Of a stretch of 64,000 nt of DNA, positions 42,204-55,776 are shown piece after piece (positions within the stretch are counted from its first letter, which is position 1; the number at the start of each line of letters is the position of its first letter). The notes under the pieces were generated by a model. That model searched no databases, was not told where the DNA came from, and saw only the letters and a list, made by a program, of their open reading frames with translations. This DNA is from Dirofilaria immitis (taxonomy: Eukaryota > Nematoda > Chromadorea > Rhabditida > Onchocercidae), in assembly GCA_024305405.1 (NCBI GenBank), contig JAKNDB010000068.1, positions 6,067,501-6,131,500 on the forward strand, read 5' to 3'. Position numbers and translations under genes: made by a program.

Positions 42204-45200
42204 TAATAATAGTAGTAGTAGTGGTAGTGGTAGTAATAATAATAATAATAGGTGTAATAATTATTGTATTATTATTAGTAATAATAATTAATTACAATAT
42301 TAGTAATTCATTTTGCGTGCATACAAATATAGCAGCATTAACAAGTGGATAGGTAGGTGAATTTTTATAAATTCCATCACATTTAAAAGAAGAATGAGAA
42401 GAAGGAGAAGGAGAAAGAGAAAGACAAGTTGTAAAAAGATAGTTGTAAAAAAAAAAAGAGGAAGAGACCGAATTGTTCAGTGACCGTTTCAATTAAATTT
42501 CATGATATATAAACATATATATATATATACAAATATAGTATATATATATGTATATCACTGATTTGCTTTTGATCATTACATTTGTCCCTGTAAGAATGAA
42601 ATTTAATTTATTATTCGTTCAATTGGTTTTATGAAATTTAGAAGCGACGATTATTTGATTAATTGTTTTAACCGAAATTTCAAATTTTAACCAATGATTT
42701 ATTAAAGAAAAAAAGAAACGAAAAATATAATGTGAAGATAAAATAAGCAAATAAATTTAATTATGAAAAAATTAATTTCAATAATTCGATAATAAAACTA
42801 ATAAATATGACATTATCATATTGCATTGTATGCATATCAATTGATTACAAATTCTATTTTATTTTATCCTATTATTAATTTCATTTACCAATTTTATAAA
42901 ACATTTGATAGGAAATGAAAAGAAAATAATAATATATATGCATGTACGGTTATTTTGAGTATTAAAAAAGCAATTATAGTATCAAACAACGCAATAATAC
43001 TAATTGGCGAAATTAAAGAAATAAATTTGAATATTCATTTTCTCAAATTTTTCTAATATACATTATTATCATTAGCTGCTATTGATAAAGAATGACTCAT
43101 CTTTCTAAGATAAGATGAAAAAAATGAATTTGATGTATTTGGATGCATACTTCAGTATATATTAAATTTAATTCTAACTATATCAACAAATAATAGCAGT
43201 TATAATTAGCAAATATAAATAACTGATAATTAACTTATCAAATAATATTTTAGATCAAATAATTGAAAGTAAAATTGATAATTAATAAATGGATGTAATC
43301 TTTAAAATTTAATTTAATAAATATTACGCAAAATAAAAAGTATGAATACATATGTAAGAAAAGAAAATAAAATAAAAAATTGATGGAAGATTTTGATGAA
43401 ATAATAAATTATCATTTTTGACAGATATCAATTAAACTAATGATAATAATATTAATTTATTATTATTTTGACAGATAACAAATTCATGGAAAAAAAAATT
43501 CAATTTTTTTATCTCCAAGTTGGTAATAAATGAAACTTTCCGGCAGAAAATAATATTATGGTCTCAAATTCTTGCTATTTAAAAATATATAAAAATATTA
43601 TCGACGGAATAAATGTGATGTTGGAAGATAAAATTTCACTTAAATAAATAAGTACATAAAACATTGCATCTGTTATTATGAAATTTGTTTAAATATTAAA
43701 CGAATTCTTAGTGAAATAATGATAAGTACTTCTCATATTTCCTCAAAAATAAGGCTGAAAATGATTTTTCAGGCTAAAAATAATTTATCATATTCATATA
43801 AATAGTTATAATGCTAAATATAAATTTCAATTACGAGATAATCGGCCAGATGGACATATATTTATTAATATGTTTGTTCAATATATAATTAAATATAAAT
43901 AATATTATTGATATTCTAGTTTATTTGTTTACATGAATAAAATGAATGTTTATATCAGTAATATTATTTATACATGAAAAATTATCTAAATTATTTCAAG
44001 ACAAGGTAAAAAAAATTTATTCGAATTCAAGTAGCACAAGAGATAATTTTACATCTATTCGAGAATCATCATTAATTCAACCATATCGAGTAATTTCGAG
44101 AAAAATATTCGAGAATCATCATAAACAGAGTGTTAAGAAGAAACGGATGAATTTTAATTATTTACATTCTTTTGCTGATATTTTCATTATGGAAAAATTT
44201 ATTTTTTTGAAAATGTTAGCATTTGGAAATTAGCGGATGCAGAATTCTTCTCCTTCTTATCGATTAATTCTTAGTTTAAATTTATATATATCCTTCATTT
44301 CGTAAATAAAATTGAACCTATTTTGAAGACTGCATCCCGCATGCTCATAAATCGATTCATCTTTGGCTCAGTCTATACTCTTATCTTACATCCCGCAGGG
44401 GACGAATCGATTCTTTTTGGCTCAGCCTATTAATCTTATCTCGCATTTCGCAGGCACATAAATCGATCCTTATTTAGGACATTCCTCAACATCTTATCTT
44501 ATATTTTGTAGACTCAGAAATCAATTCTTCCATAGTTATGCCAAACATGCATTTAGCAAATCTAATTCTCCCTCTTGAAGATCCCGCATCATGTTCCAAA
44601 TATGAGAATTAATAATAAGTGTCATATGATCCAAGAATAGAAAGATGAAAAGGGGACAACAGGAAAAGATCGTTGTTGGTAACAACCACATCACGATGAA
44701 CTCTACTGAACTAAACTAAAATAAACAATTACTACCGCACACACCAATACATGCACACATACACACGTACATATATATGCATACATACTTACATACTCAA
44801 CCATATCATGTATATTCTAATGTTTGTTAAGAGAACCTTGAAAAGGTTGACAATGCAGAGGGTCATGTCACTATTCATTTTAATGATAGTCAATTCTGAT
44901 CATCACTTTGATATGATATGATATCATATCATGTTACATCATATCATGAATTATTTACATTAATATTTTTATCATATTTTCGTTTTCCTTATTTATTTAT
45001 TTATTATATTCAAATTTAATGTCAGTTAAATTAATCAAATTTTACAAAATATTAGCATGCGTTGAAAAATAAATACTTCAATATAATAATTACCAAATAT
45101 GAATACTCGAACTTGTTAATAATAAAGAAATTAAAATAAGCGAAAATCAAAGAAAAAATTATTGAGCAAGGAATGGTTGTTTTGAAAATTATCATTTTGA

Positions 45201-47767
45201 TATCAATCAATTGTCCAACATTGAATGATTCGGTATTGATTATTACTGTTATTATTATCAATTAATTGATTAATTGACTAATGGTTGCTGTTATTATTAT
45301 TAATTATCTAATATAATGGCAGAGTAATGGCAAGTTAACGTAATAATAATACTTAAATTATCATTATCACTTATTAAATTATTATTATCATTATCAATTA
45401 CCATTATTAATTAACTAATTAATTAATCAATTTATTTTTCGATCATGGCCAACACCTATTATTAATTTCAATATTTCTTATTTGTTCAAAGGAATGACAC
45501 TTATTATTATAATTTGTTTTATATAAAATATTCTTTTTGAGGAAAAAAATCGAAGGAAATAAATAAATTTTCTAAAACGAAAAAGGTTAAATATCTTCAG
45601 CATAAATCAAATGAACAACAAAATATAGTAATCGACAAAGTCGAACATAATAAATCGTTTAACTCTTCTGGAAAAACTAAAACTTCACCAAAAACTTCTT
45701 CCGTATGTCAACTTTATTCATCGAAAATTTCATTTAAATTTAATCCATAAATGATTGCAATTAAATATTCATTCTACAGTGATATTCAAGCTTAATATTA
45801 TTCGTTCTATTATATTTTAAGAAAACAAATAAAAAGGGAAAAAGTTATAATTTTGTCAAATAGTTTTTTTAGTCTAAATTAATTGAAAATTCTAATACGA
45901 AGTATACTACTTAGCATTAAATTTAAATATGATAGGTAGAGGAATGCTTTTAAAAGATTTATTATCAAAATATTACAAATTTTTTCCATATATGGAATGG
46001 GAATTCCTGAGGAAAAATGATTGAAAATGTCAAGAAATAATAATTAATGAATATTTCTTCAAATTTAACCTTAATAATTAACTGGAATAGCCTAATTTTT
46101 TACATTATTAGACATAATTTTATAGCTCAAGAAAAGACTAAGTCTAAATCTGTTATTTCCAACGAAAAAATTGGAAGAATTGAATTTAAATTCAATTGAT
46201 GCCAAATTTAAATTTATTACTTCAATGAAATAAGATTGAAGCTAAGCACGTTACTGAAAAAATTATCAAACCTGAATCTAATTGTCAGTATAGAAGTTGA
46301 GAGTATCATCATCTATTATCCCATAACAAAATAAAAATCAAATCTTGCTAATAAAGTTAGTTCTAAATCTAAATCTGTCATTTGGATTAATTTCAAACGT
46401 CAATAATTCTCTCGTGTTAAGGTTTATTTTCAATCTTCAAGATAAATAATAAACAATTAATAATATATATTGCCAATCTATTTTTCTTTATTTTCTTTTT
46501 TTTATTTTCATGAAATCTTTTCTCGAGCTTTTTGGAAATATTTTATGAAAATTTAAGAGTATAACAGTTAGAAAATGTTGAGATGTAGTACAGTATATCT
46601 TCGTATAAAGAAAGTCAAGGATAGTATATTTAATTAATGCTATATAAATTAATTGCCGTTAGTCTAACAAATAAATAGGTTAAATGGTTGAAGATTTTGT
46701 CGAGGAAAGTTATGCATAACTATATATGTTATCAATATTGTGTATAACTATTTTGGTATATAATTATATCACTATCATAAAATACGATGTAAAATTCATT
46801 CACGTGATCTGATAGCGTTGATAGATCTGGTTATATATCATACTCGAAAATAAGCAGAAGAAATATTCGATTCTTAGATATCATTTTTTATTGGTTATAT
46901 CTAAATATTGAGAATCCATTCAAATAGATAATAATCAATTTAAAAACAAGTCAGATAAGACAAATCAGGAAAGAAAAATAAATGAAAATGAACGGATAAT
47001 TTATCGGGAAATTAATATAAAAGTAGAATTGATATATTCAAAAACTGAAAATTTATTATAACATAGCAATTAATATTGGTAATTAAATAAAAAGAAAATA
47101 TAAAGTAAAACAAGATAGGATTTAGCAACCGCTTTAAAGAATTTCCAGAAATCTTTGAAGGACACAAATTATCGGGATTTTTTGAAATATATAAGCATGA
47201 GGAAAGATACCAATTAATGATTAATGATTTCGAATATGAATAATTACGTCTAGATGTATCAAATAAATTCATATACTATTCCAAAGAAAATTTGATAATA
47301 TTTTTAAAAAATGATTCAAATTATTCACCAAAAAAAAAAAAAACATTAATTATGAATAATTCAGAAAATGTCAAAAGCTTTCCTACAAACCAAAATTTAT
47401 CAATATTTCAATTTATTACTATAACAATTAAATTAGAAATGCAAAATATCGAATTATTATTATTACCATTTACTGCTGTTAAGAGTGATGAATAATCAAT
47501 AACGGATTATTTTAGGGTGTTTTAAATTGAAATAATAGTACTGTTTGAAGTGTTTAAAATTATAATATTTACATTTCCAAAACACTGATTTTTTATGTCA
47601 TAAAAGTGATTCGACTACTTATCTTGCAAAACCATAATAATTTAAAAATTTCTTTTGTCTTATTTCTCTTAAGTTTTAAAAATGTTTTTATCTCTTTTTT
47701 CTTTTGCAAAAAAGCTTGTAATCATTTTAAATATTTCAAAAACAAAAAAAAATATTTTTAAATTCAG
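42204..47767. other. 5.5-kb AT-rich gap with low-complexity DNA
   Basis: Between the 5' end of the M8 peptidase gene (-) and a small membrane-protein gene (+). It holds AT microsatellite stretches, a purine-rich tract near 42390-42460, a minisatellite at 44330-44540 and the palindromic TGATATGATATGATATCATATCA near 44910. Two open frames (43946-44233 and 47292-47495, +) could be exons of an unseen gene, but I cannot support them. Confidence 0.5.
44330..44540. repeat. Diverged minisatellite, period about 55-58 bp
   Basis: Units beginning CTTATCT at 44380, 44435 and 44493, preceded by a partial unit from about 44330. Each carries a CCGCAG-like core, AATCGATTC and GGCTCAGCC or derivatives. The copies are clearly related but degraded, with higher GC than the flanks. 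Confidence 0.8.
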
Positions 47768-49593
47768 TGGCGATTATCTATGAACACAAATATGAGTGAA
47801 AATGATATCGCCAATATGACATTTCGAGAACAGACAATAAGATCCGATGAATTTACAGCATTACCCAACAACAACAGATTGAAATGGGACATGGGAAAGT
47901 TTGTATTACCAAAAGTGTAAAATTTTATTTCGCTTATTTCATTTGTATAATTTTATTTTGAAATATTATCAACATTCCTTTCTTTTTTGTAACTTATTAA
48001 ATAATATGATAACAAAAGTGTAATAATTATATCAAATATTATATATGTAACAAATTTAATATTATTAAAATTTTTATTTATTAAATATAATGAAATAATG
48101 AAGATATACTCATATACTCTAATATTTGAATTATATTTTATTAACAGATCGAAAGGATTAGAAATTTAATTTCTAACAATCATTCCTTAAATATGCATCG
48201 TATAAATAAAGAAATGAATGATTGAATAATTAAAATTAAAATTAAACTACTTTAGCATCTTAAAATTTAAAATTTTTTGAAGTAATGCACAAATAAAAAT
48301 AACGAATAATCGCATGCAAAACCTTTATCACTGAAGATTTTTATCTTGAGCGATTGAATAAATTCTATTTTTGAATATATCTAAAAGTTGCATACAATAA
48401 AATAAATTGATCAAATTGAAATTTGATGATGGCATAAAATTCATAATATTCAAGAATGAATATTTTATCTTGCAAATAAATTCAAATTTTATAATGGCAA
48501 TGATGGATAATTTATAATAATTCTTAGATATGGTACGTATAAAAATGTAAAAAATAAAAAAATTTGGTTAGGGCATTTGTCATCAACGGCAACTTCGATC
48601 ATTTTTTTAAACTCTTTCAAATTTCTTCTTTGTCTTACTCTCTCTCTTCCTCTCTCTCTTCTTTTCTTTTTACCCTTTTTTAAAATATTTTATTTATATA
48701 AATTGAAAAATGCTCTCTCTCTTCTCTCTCTCTTCTTTTCTTTTTTACCCTTTTTTAAAATATTTTATTTATATAAATTGAAAAATGTATCTTTTTGCAG
48801 TATGCATAAGATTTATTTGAAATAAACATAATATGACTTAGTAAAAAGTTCAAAAAATTCAACCACGTTATTTTTGTTTTCTTGCAAAAATTTCCAGAAG
48901 GATTTTGTAAAACTACAAAATAATAATTAAATTACCTAGACGTGTTCGTTCAATTGAAATTAGCACAAAAAAATTAATAATTGGGCCAAAATAGAATTGA
49001 TTTTAAAAATTAGTTTCTGTTTAATTTTTTTGTAACATTCAAAAATTTGAAAATAAATTTTTAAAATTTATTTCAATAATTTCGAATATTTTGATAAATT
49101 TTACATTTCAAACTATGAAAACGTTTATTTCAAAAATTTTTTTCTAATATTTCATTTCAGTACTACATTATCCGTGCCAGATCAGATCGAATCTGATTAT
49201 AATTTTCAACAAATTGATAGTGTAACCATTGGTTTGGTAATCGGGATTAGTATCGTCGTTTTCTTAATTGTTATTGTTAATTGTTTCACATTTCGTGTAT
49301 ATTTAAAAGAAAGTAAAGGTATATTCTCTTCATTTTTTATTCAAAAAAATTTTTTTAATATTTAAGAAATTTACAGAAAAAAAAGGAAAACAACGTATTT
49401 GTGCTTTTTTTTCAAATATAAATAAATTTGTAAGAGAATTTATAATAGAAAAAGTATAAGAATGATTTATAAATAGTGTAAATTGATAAATGAAAATGAT
49501 AAAAGAAATATTTCAAAATATATTTATCGTATAGATGAACGATCATTTCGAAGTAGTATAACTGAATCATCCAGTGGCACAATAAATCGATAG
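47768..49593 (+). CDS. Small single-pass membrane protein, unrecognised
   Basis: Three exons join in phase: 47768-47916, 49161-49318, 49535-49593, with stop TAG at 49591. From ATG 47780 the product is 117 residues. It has a polar N-terminal half with two N-glycosylation sequons (Asn4 and Asn12), a single strong membrane helix (residues about 67-89, VTIGLVIGISIVVFLIVIV) and a short basic then serine-rich tail (SSITESSSGTINR). There is no signal peptide, so either it is type III (N-out) or the frame, which stays open upstream of the ATG to the acceptor at 47767, is the 3' end of a longer receptor with exons in the gap to the left. I do not recognise the family. Confidence 0.6.
48651..48787. repeat. 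75-bp direct duplication in an intron
   Basis: A block of CT-rich sequence followed by TTTAAAATATTTTATTTATATAA and ending GAAAAATG occurs twice in a row (about 48651-48712 and 48726-48787), nearly identical. It lies in the first intron of the membrane-protein gene. Confidence 0.85.
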
Positions 49594-50261
49594 ATATCAT
49601 GGTGGTTGTTCGTCTAATTTTATTTAGCAATTTTGATGGTGACAAATATTTTGTACGGAGATTGTTTAACTATTTTAAATTTAAATAAATTTGATGAGTT
49701 AATCTGTTTGATTCTAATAACTCATTCTTTTTCGATTATCGATTATCACATATATTTTTCGTTATTTCGAATTATTTTTCCTATGTCATCCTAATTCTGT
49801 TGGTTTGATACAAAAATTTTTTCCATATAGTTCTGATTTTGCTTGAATTGATGGAATTTTTATCATATCATAAAATTCTTATTGTTATTGCAAAAGATAA
49901 TGAAGAATTTATCACTTATAGGATATTCTCGAAACATTATCATTTAATAATTATAATAAGATATAATAATACTTAACAATATAGTAACGAATTATTTTAT
50001 CTCATAGAAAAAAATGAATTAGCAATTTTAATTAAAAAATTTATGTAAGCATTTAAATTTTCATTAAGAAAAATTTTCTTTTAATGAAAATCTTCATATA
50101 ATTAAAATTAATAATTGATTTAACATAATTTATAATTAAAAAGAAAAAAGAATGAAATGAAAGATTTTCTTTCTTTCACATATGTAATTCTTTTTTCTAT
50201 AAAAGGAATTTGAAGAATGCCAGTAATAAGCAACATTTAAGACTAATATTGAATTAAAATT

Positions 50262-50351
50262 CAAAGTAATGTAAATGAGACTTATGAAAATCAAAGTAAT
50301 ATAAATGAAATTGATAAAAACCAAAGTAATGTAAATGGAATTGATAAAAAT
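50262..50351 (+). repeat. Three 30-bp repeats with an open plus-strand frame
   Basis: Units start at 50262, 50292 and 50322 and differ by a few bases. On the plus strand they read QSNVNETYEN, QSNINEIDKN and QSNVNGIDKN, then run to a TGA at 50388-50390. A TGA lies just upstream in frame, with no ATG between. Either an exon of an unseen gene or a non-coding minisatellite. Confidence 0.75.
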
Positions 50352-50532
50352 GCTCCCAGATATAAGAATAATATCATTCATTTTAAATGATTCACAATGC
50401 CAATTTTTAAAATACTACAAAAAATTGAGAGCAAAAGAAAAAGGAAAACGAAATAGAATGTATGTTTATTTTCCTTTTGGAAATTATATAAAACTTTTTC
50501 GATGCATTTAAATTTAAATTTCAATAATTGTT

Positions 50533-52433
50533 TTATTCATCCCAAATTCCATCTTCAATTTCTTCCTGTCGTTTCAGTGCATCTCGTTCTCTGCAGCAGA
50601 TGAAAATTTATATTACTTTTTTGCTTGCAATTTGATTAAAAGTTTAATTTTGCATTGAGCAAAATTAAATAAATATAATCAATATTTCAATTGATAAATT
50701 AATGAACTAATCATATCTTGTATATTTTAACAATCTAATAATCAATAATGTATTGAATTAGTTATTTTGTATTAATATCTTGTGCCATTATACCTTCTTT
50801 CACGTTTAGCTTGCTCCATGAATTTTGAAATTCCTCTGTTTCCTCTTCTGGTATCCAAGCATTTTTATCTGGTACTCGTGGATCTAATTCATCTTTCCAA
50901 TCGTTTATAAGCTCATCCAAATTTTTTTCCAATTGATTCACTTTTTCAATATACAAATACATTGCATCGTCTTTTGATAAGCATAAAATAGAAATACATA
51001 GAAGTTTTGTTAATAATTTATTAGACTGAAAAGTTAAATTTCAGAAATTCCAAGTTATAATTAAACTTTTATTCAAATTAAAATCTAAGAAAGAAAATAA
51101 AAAAATTCGAAAATGTGACCTTTGCACTTATTCCATGCATGCCATTTACGATTACCTTTAATCCACGACCATGTATATGACATTTCATTTGGCTCACGAT
51201 AATTCATTTCTAATAATATCAATAGTATTAATGCATCCAAAATTGTTGATATTTTCAAAAACTTAAAAATTATATTTTCAAGAATTTAAAAGAAATTTTA
51301 AATAATTTAATTCTTTTTCCTCAAATATTAAACTAATGCAATTAGTTTGATTTGAGTTTAAAAGATAAAATGAAATTTAAAAATATTACGTATATGAAAC
51401 ATAAGTCCCAATCAATAAGATTTATTTTGATAAAGATGAAATAATTGCTAATCAAAGATTAAATCATTTTATAAAATTTTCTATGATTAAGCATAAGATC
51501 AAAAAAGGTGAAGTGAAATTTTTTTCTCCAATTTCTAAAATATACATGTTAGGAAAATGTATTGCACTTATCTCAAATTATTTCTTGTCTATTTTAAATT
51601 AATTATATGCTGGATGAAGAGATAATAATCATTATCATTATACTTGGTACATTGATATCACCAATAGTAGCTTGCTGATATAATCCAAATAATTCATATG
51701 TATATTCGTCAAATTTAATCAATAATTCATATTCATTCTTTAATATTTGTCTTTGATCGAAATGTGCTCGCATTTTTTTGTATTTGATGACAGCATCGTA
51801 AAATTTCTAAATCATATGATATTAAAAATTTAAAAATTAATATCATTACTGTTTATTATCATCATTATCAGTTGGCTGATAATGATCTATGCTAAACATT
51901 TAATGATAAAAATTTGTCCCATAATTGTATCAATCAACATTTCGAACAATCTAATAAAGATTAATTGCATCAGTCAATATTTATTTATACCCTAAAGTTC
52001 AAAAGAAAATTTATTTATACTGCAAAGTTACTGGTCTCATTAAAATTGAATAACCAAGTTTGGGAAAAATTCTCATAAACGATTTATTATTGAAATTTAG
52101 TCTTGCAAGCAATCGCAAGAATCAATACAGTTTTTAATTAAACATTTGCAAGATTTACACATACTTTTCAAATTTAAAACAACATCCTTGTTTTAAATTT
52201 GAGATTCTTTAACATCGTTTCAAATCCATAATTTGAACTTATAACTTCAAAATTCCGTAATTACAACTTCCAATTTTATAATAACAAATTATACAATGAT
52301 AATTTAACGATCATTAATCTCTATTTATTTAAAATATATTGTAATAAAAGTATGCATATATTAATGCTTGGGTTATTTTTACTATAATATCTAAGAAATA
52401 AAGACAGCATACCTCCATCATTGCACAAACCAT
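50533..52433 (-). CDS. Divergent acyl-CoA-binding (ACB) domain protein
   Basis: ACBPs bind long-chain acyl-CoA esters in the cytosol. Exons from 5' on minus: 52433-52413 (MVCAMME), 51806-51644, 51209-51120, 50970-50794, 50588-50533; about 168 residues. ACB-domain blocks: KFYDAVIKYKK, then FGLYQQATIGDIN, then GNRKWHAWNKCK and DDAMYLYIEKVNQL, the order of helices 1 to 4. An acidic C-terminal extension (NAWIPEEETEEFQ and EEIEDGIWDE) follows. Oddities: the conserved Lys in the YKQAT motif, which contacts the CoA phosphate, is Gln, and the usual NTxRPG turn is replaced by NVPKMNYREP. The last exon uses an acceptor two bases beyond CAG to keep phase. An AATAAA on the minus strand near 50464-50470 is a likely poly(A) signal. 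Confidence 0.82.
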
Positions 52434-53222
52434 TAACAATATGAAGGAAAAGAATAAAACGACTTAGATATTTCGACAATTAGCTCCACTTTACATTACA
52501 GAAAGCAAAATGGATATATTATAAAAAATAAGAAATAAGGCAAAATGGATTTCGAAGAAATGTTTGCAGAGATTAATCATACCGTATCACATTGCAACAC
52601 TATTAGAATCCCTCTTCAATGAAGTTTATTGCAGTGGAGCAAGGCTTTCTCTAATTCGGATGTTGAAAAAAGGAAATTTTAAAATTTCAAAAACTTTACG
52701 TGAAGATCTACTTATTTTGCGAGATATTCCAGAATGAGAACAGGAAAACAAAATTTTAAAAATAGAATCTTCCTTTTATTTGTATAAGTGCAAAAATGAG
52801 AAATAAAATTGAAATCATTTATTTTCAATTTTACAAAGCAAATAAATAAACATTACTGATGCATCCAAATAAACAAATCGACAAATCCATTAATTAAATG
52901 CCATAGAGTTCTCAAATCTTTTCCATTTTCTTTGATATTTCGGGATAAATATTTGTTATCATAATTACCCGTACTTGCTATTAAGAATAATCTAACAATA
53001 AAAAGATTTAACTAAATGACTTCATAAGTAACTCAATAAAAAAGTTCAAAAATAAAGAATAAATAATTGCTTCTATATTTAAACTTGAAACTAACTGAAC
53101 TGCAATATCTACTTCGATTATTCTGCATCTACATCAAAAACATCCTGACATAAATCAAAATTCTCTGGAATAAAATATTCAAATGTTAAAAAAATAAATA
53201 CCGAGAATAAAAAGGAAAATAA

Positions 53223-55241
53223 TTATATCACTTGTCCTGAAAAAAACACCCTTACAAAATAATACCGGGACTGACCAAGCCCTTATCCATAAAACGTCTT
53301 CGAGCAAAACACATCCACCACTGCAATAAGGTTTGAAAATTTATAAGAGCAATATTTCATTAAAAAATCTTCAGATGGTCAATAATAAGTTTTTTCGATT
53401 ATCCTGTTTTTTCAATAATCATGAAATTTTCAAAACAGAAATTAGTTTCGAGTTTTTCAAAATCTAAAAAATTCCTTCCGATAAGTAGACTTCTTCAACT
53501 AATTGATTTTCAAAAATTGTTTTTTCTCTAAATAAAGCAAATATTTGGTGAAATTTTGTTTCCTCGCTTCCACAAATACAATAACTCACTTTGCTTGGTT
53601 TTTCGTTATTTGTATCAAAAACATGTTCTAACAGACGTGCTCCTAATTCCTGTCTCAATTGTAGGAGATATGAACGCATAATATCTGAAAAATACATTGA
53701 ACAAAAAACAAAAAGAACGTAAAAGTACTTGAAATATGAAAGAGAATACACGAATTTTTTGAAATCGCTGACAAGATTGACTCCAACAAAAATTTGAACA
53801 ATTATATTTATAAATTATAAAATGATATATTCGATTTTTATTAAAATATATTTTGGACGAACATGCAGATCAACTAAATTCACGATTGCTATTAAAGACA
53901 ACCTACTCAGAAATGAGTACTCGAATTTTAGAAGCTGATTAACGATAGACTTACCTTCTTCATTTCTATTTGCTGGAGCCTTATACATACTATTCAGTGG
54001 GAAAGATGCTTCTCCGGGTATTGGAAGATGATGACTTAATGCCAAAACCGACAAATCCTTTATCGCTTGCGACCTATTTGAGCTCTAAAAAGCATAGTAT
54101 TCTGATTCTTTAGAAAATACATTATAATGATATTAAAAAAATAACAGAAAAAGAGAAACTATTTGAATATGGTATTTAAATGTTTTTCAGTTAGTTCTAA
54201 TAACAAATCACACTATGTTTTGATTAAGGAAAATTGACCATGAAATGCTTTAGTTTACATTCTATTAAGTTATCGTTAAAGGAGATGGAAAATTTTTGGC
54301 CCTGCAGCACTGAGTCGAATAATTTTTAAAGATACTATTAAAAAATGGAATAAGCAAAGCTTACGTTAATTGCACTATGCAATAGATTGTATGAAATTCG
54401 AAGTTAGTTGATAAAACAAGTAGTTCAAGCAACTACGAAGTTTTAAAATTCTATAGGCATGAAATTTACCTTTTGAAGCTTCCTCAAACATTCCGAAATA
54501 TATAATGTTAAATAGATGAGTGTTCGGTCAGCAGGACCTTTAATTTCGTATTCGCGAAAAAAATATTCGGTTTGAAATAAGCGAGTGCTTCGTCAATTAT
54601 ATCCTCACCATCATCTGAAACAAATAATTTAAATAATTGAAGATGTTCTTCTAGGCTTTCCAATTCCTACTTATCTATACAGATTATTTTCTAAAGTATT
54701 AATCACTAGTTTTTTAATGTTACTGTAACAAGGACCATTGTCAATTATTCATATCTGAATTAGAAATAAACAAGAGAATTTACTGAAGTTAGTGACAATT
54801 TTCTGGAGTTCTACAATTACTATACTACAGCTTAACGGGAATAAAATTTACTGATAACTTTCATAAATTCTAATTTTAGAAATGTAAATTAGTAAAAGCA
54901 TAATGCAATTTTACTATTAAAAGCGTAAATAATATGCATTTACTAGTAAAATAAAATCATATTATTTATACAATTTACCAGTTCGTGGAGCCGGTCCTTT
55001 GATACTTGATCGTATTGGAAGAATGGCCATGTTTCCAACAACTGTTGTAACGTCCGTAAATTTCGAATGATACGCCTCAAAGAAAATGCTAATGATGCAA
55101 CAGTGCTTTCATAAAACCAAAAGATATGAAATCTAAAAATCCATCATTTAAGAATGTTATGTATCGCATTAACAAAGCATAGGTTCCATAAGAAGTTGGT
55201 AAGCTTAAATCATAGAAAGAAACTAGAAAACTTACTGGCAT
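53223..55241 (-). CDS. Arp2/3 complex subunit 3 (ARPC3, p21-Arc)
   Basis: Subunit of the actin-branching Arp2/3 complex. Exons from 5' on minus: 55241-55236 (only ATG CCA, then GTAAGT), 55075-54979, 54614-54470, 54084-53955, 53684-53590, 53321-53223. Family blocks: [86 protein letters not shown] and [15 protein letters not shown]. Two likely indels: a missing T in the run at 54557-54563 (restores FFREYEIKG), and four C at 53280-53283. As read, the frame ends at 53223; with one C fewer it ends [10 protein letters not shown] at 53252, giving about 180 residues, near the family length. I favour the shorter end. Confidence 0.92.
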
Positions 55242-55738
55242 CTTCTGCCGTTTCAATCTCCAGGACCACTATATATATGTTGTTAACGTTATATATTATC
55301 TGAAATTCCCAAAAATTTATTTCAATCTTACATACATTGACTTATTCTTTAGCATTTTTGTCATTTCATGACCTGCAACTAGATTGCTAATATAAAAATA
55401 TATATAATCTCGCACAGAAAAACGCTATACAATTATTCACTTAAGAAATAGAAAATTTTTGTAGCTTCGTGATACTTACCATTCCCTTAGGCCCAAGGAG
55501 TTTCAACTTTTTAATCCTTATTTTAATTCATGCAACTTTTTTTAATATGGGAGGAAAGAAAGGCAGATTTTTTTATTTTCTTTTGTTTTTTTTTTTTCAT
55601 CCGAAATTATTTTCCAACAATGAATTAATTACATAAACATATAAAACAGGCAGAAACTGCAGTCAGAAAAAAACATGCTTTACAATGTATAAAAATAATT
55701 TATTCAAAACTATATGAAAACAAATAAATTTCAGTGAC

Positions 55739-55776
<38 letters not shown>

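Noticed and set aside
43946..44233. 95-residue plus-strand open frame
   Set aside because: No splice context, no recognisable motif, and it contains an internal duplication of ATTCGAGAATCATCAT; not enough to call a gene.
44910..44932. Palindromic ATGATATGAT/ATCATATCAT stretch as an origin or transposon end
   Set aside because: Low-complexity GATAT repeat with no flanking inverted repeats or target-site duplication.
47292..47495. 67-residue plus-strand open frame with a hydrophobic end (IELLLLPFTAVKSDE)
   Set aside because: Could be an upstream exon of the membrane protein, but has no convincing donor or acceptor; left out.
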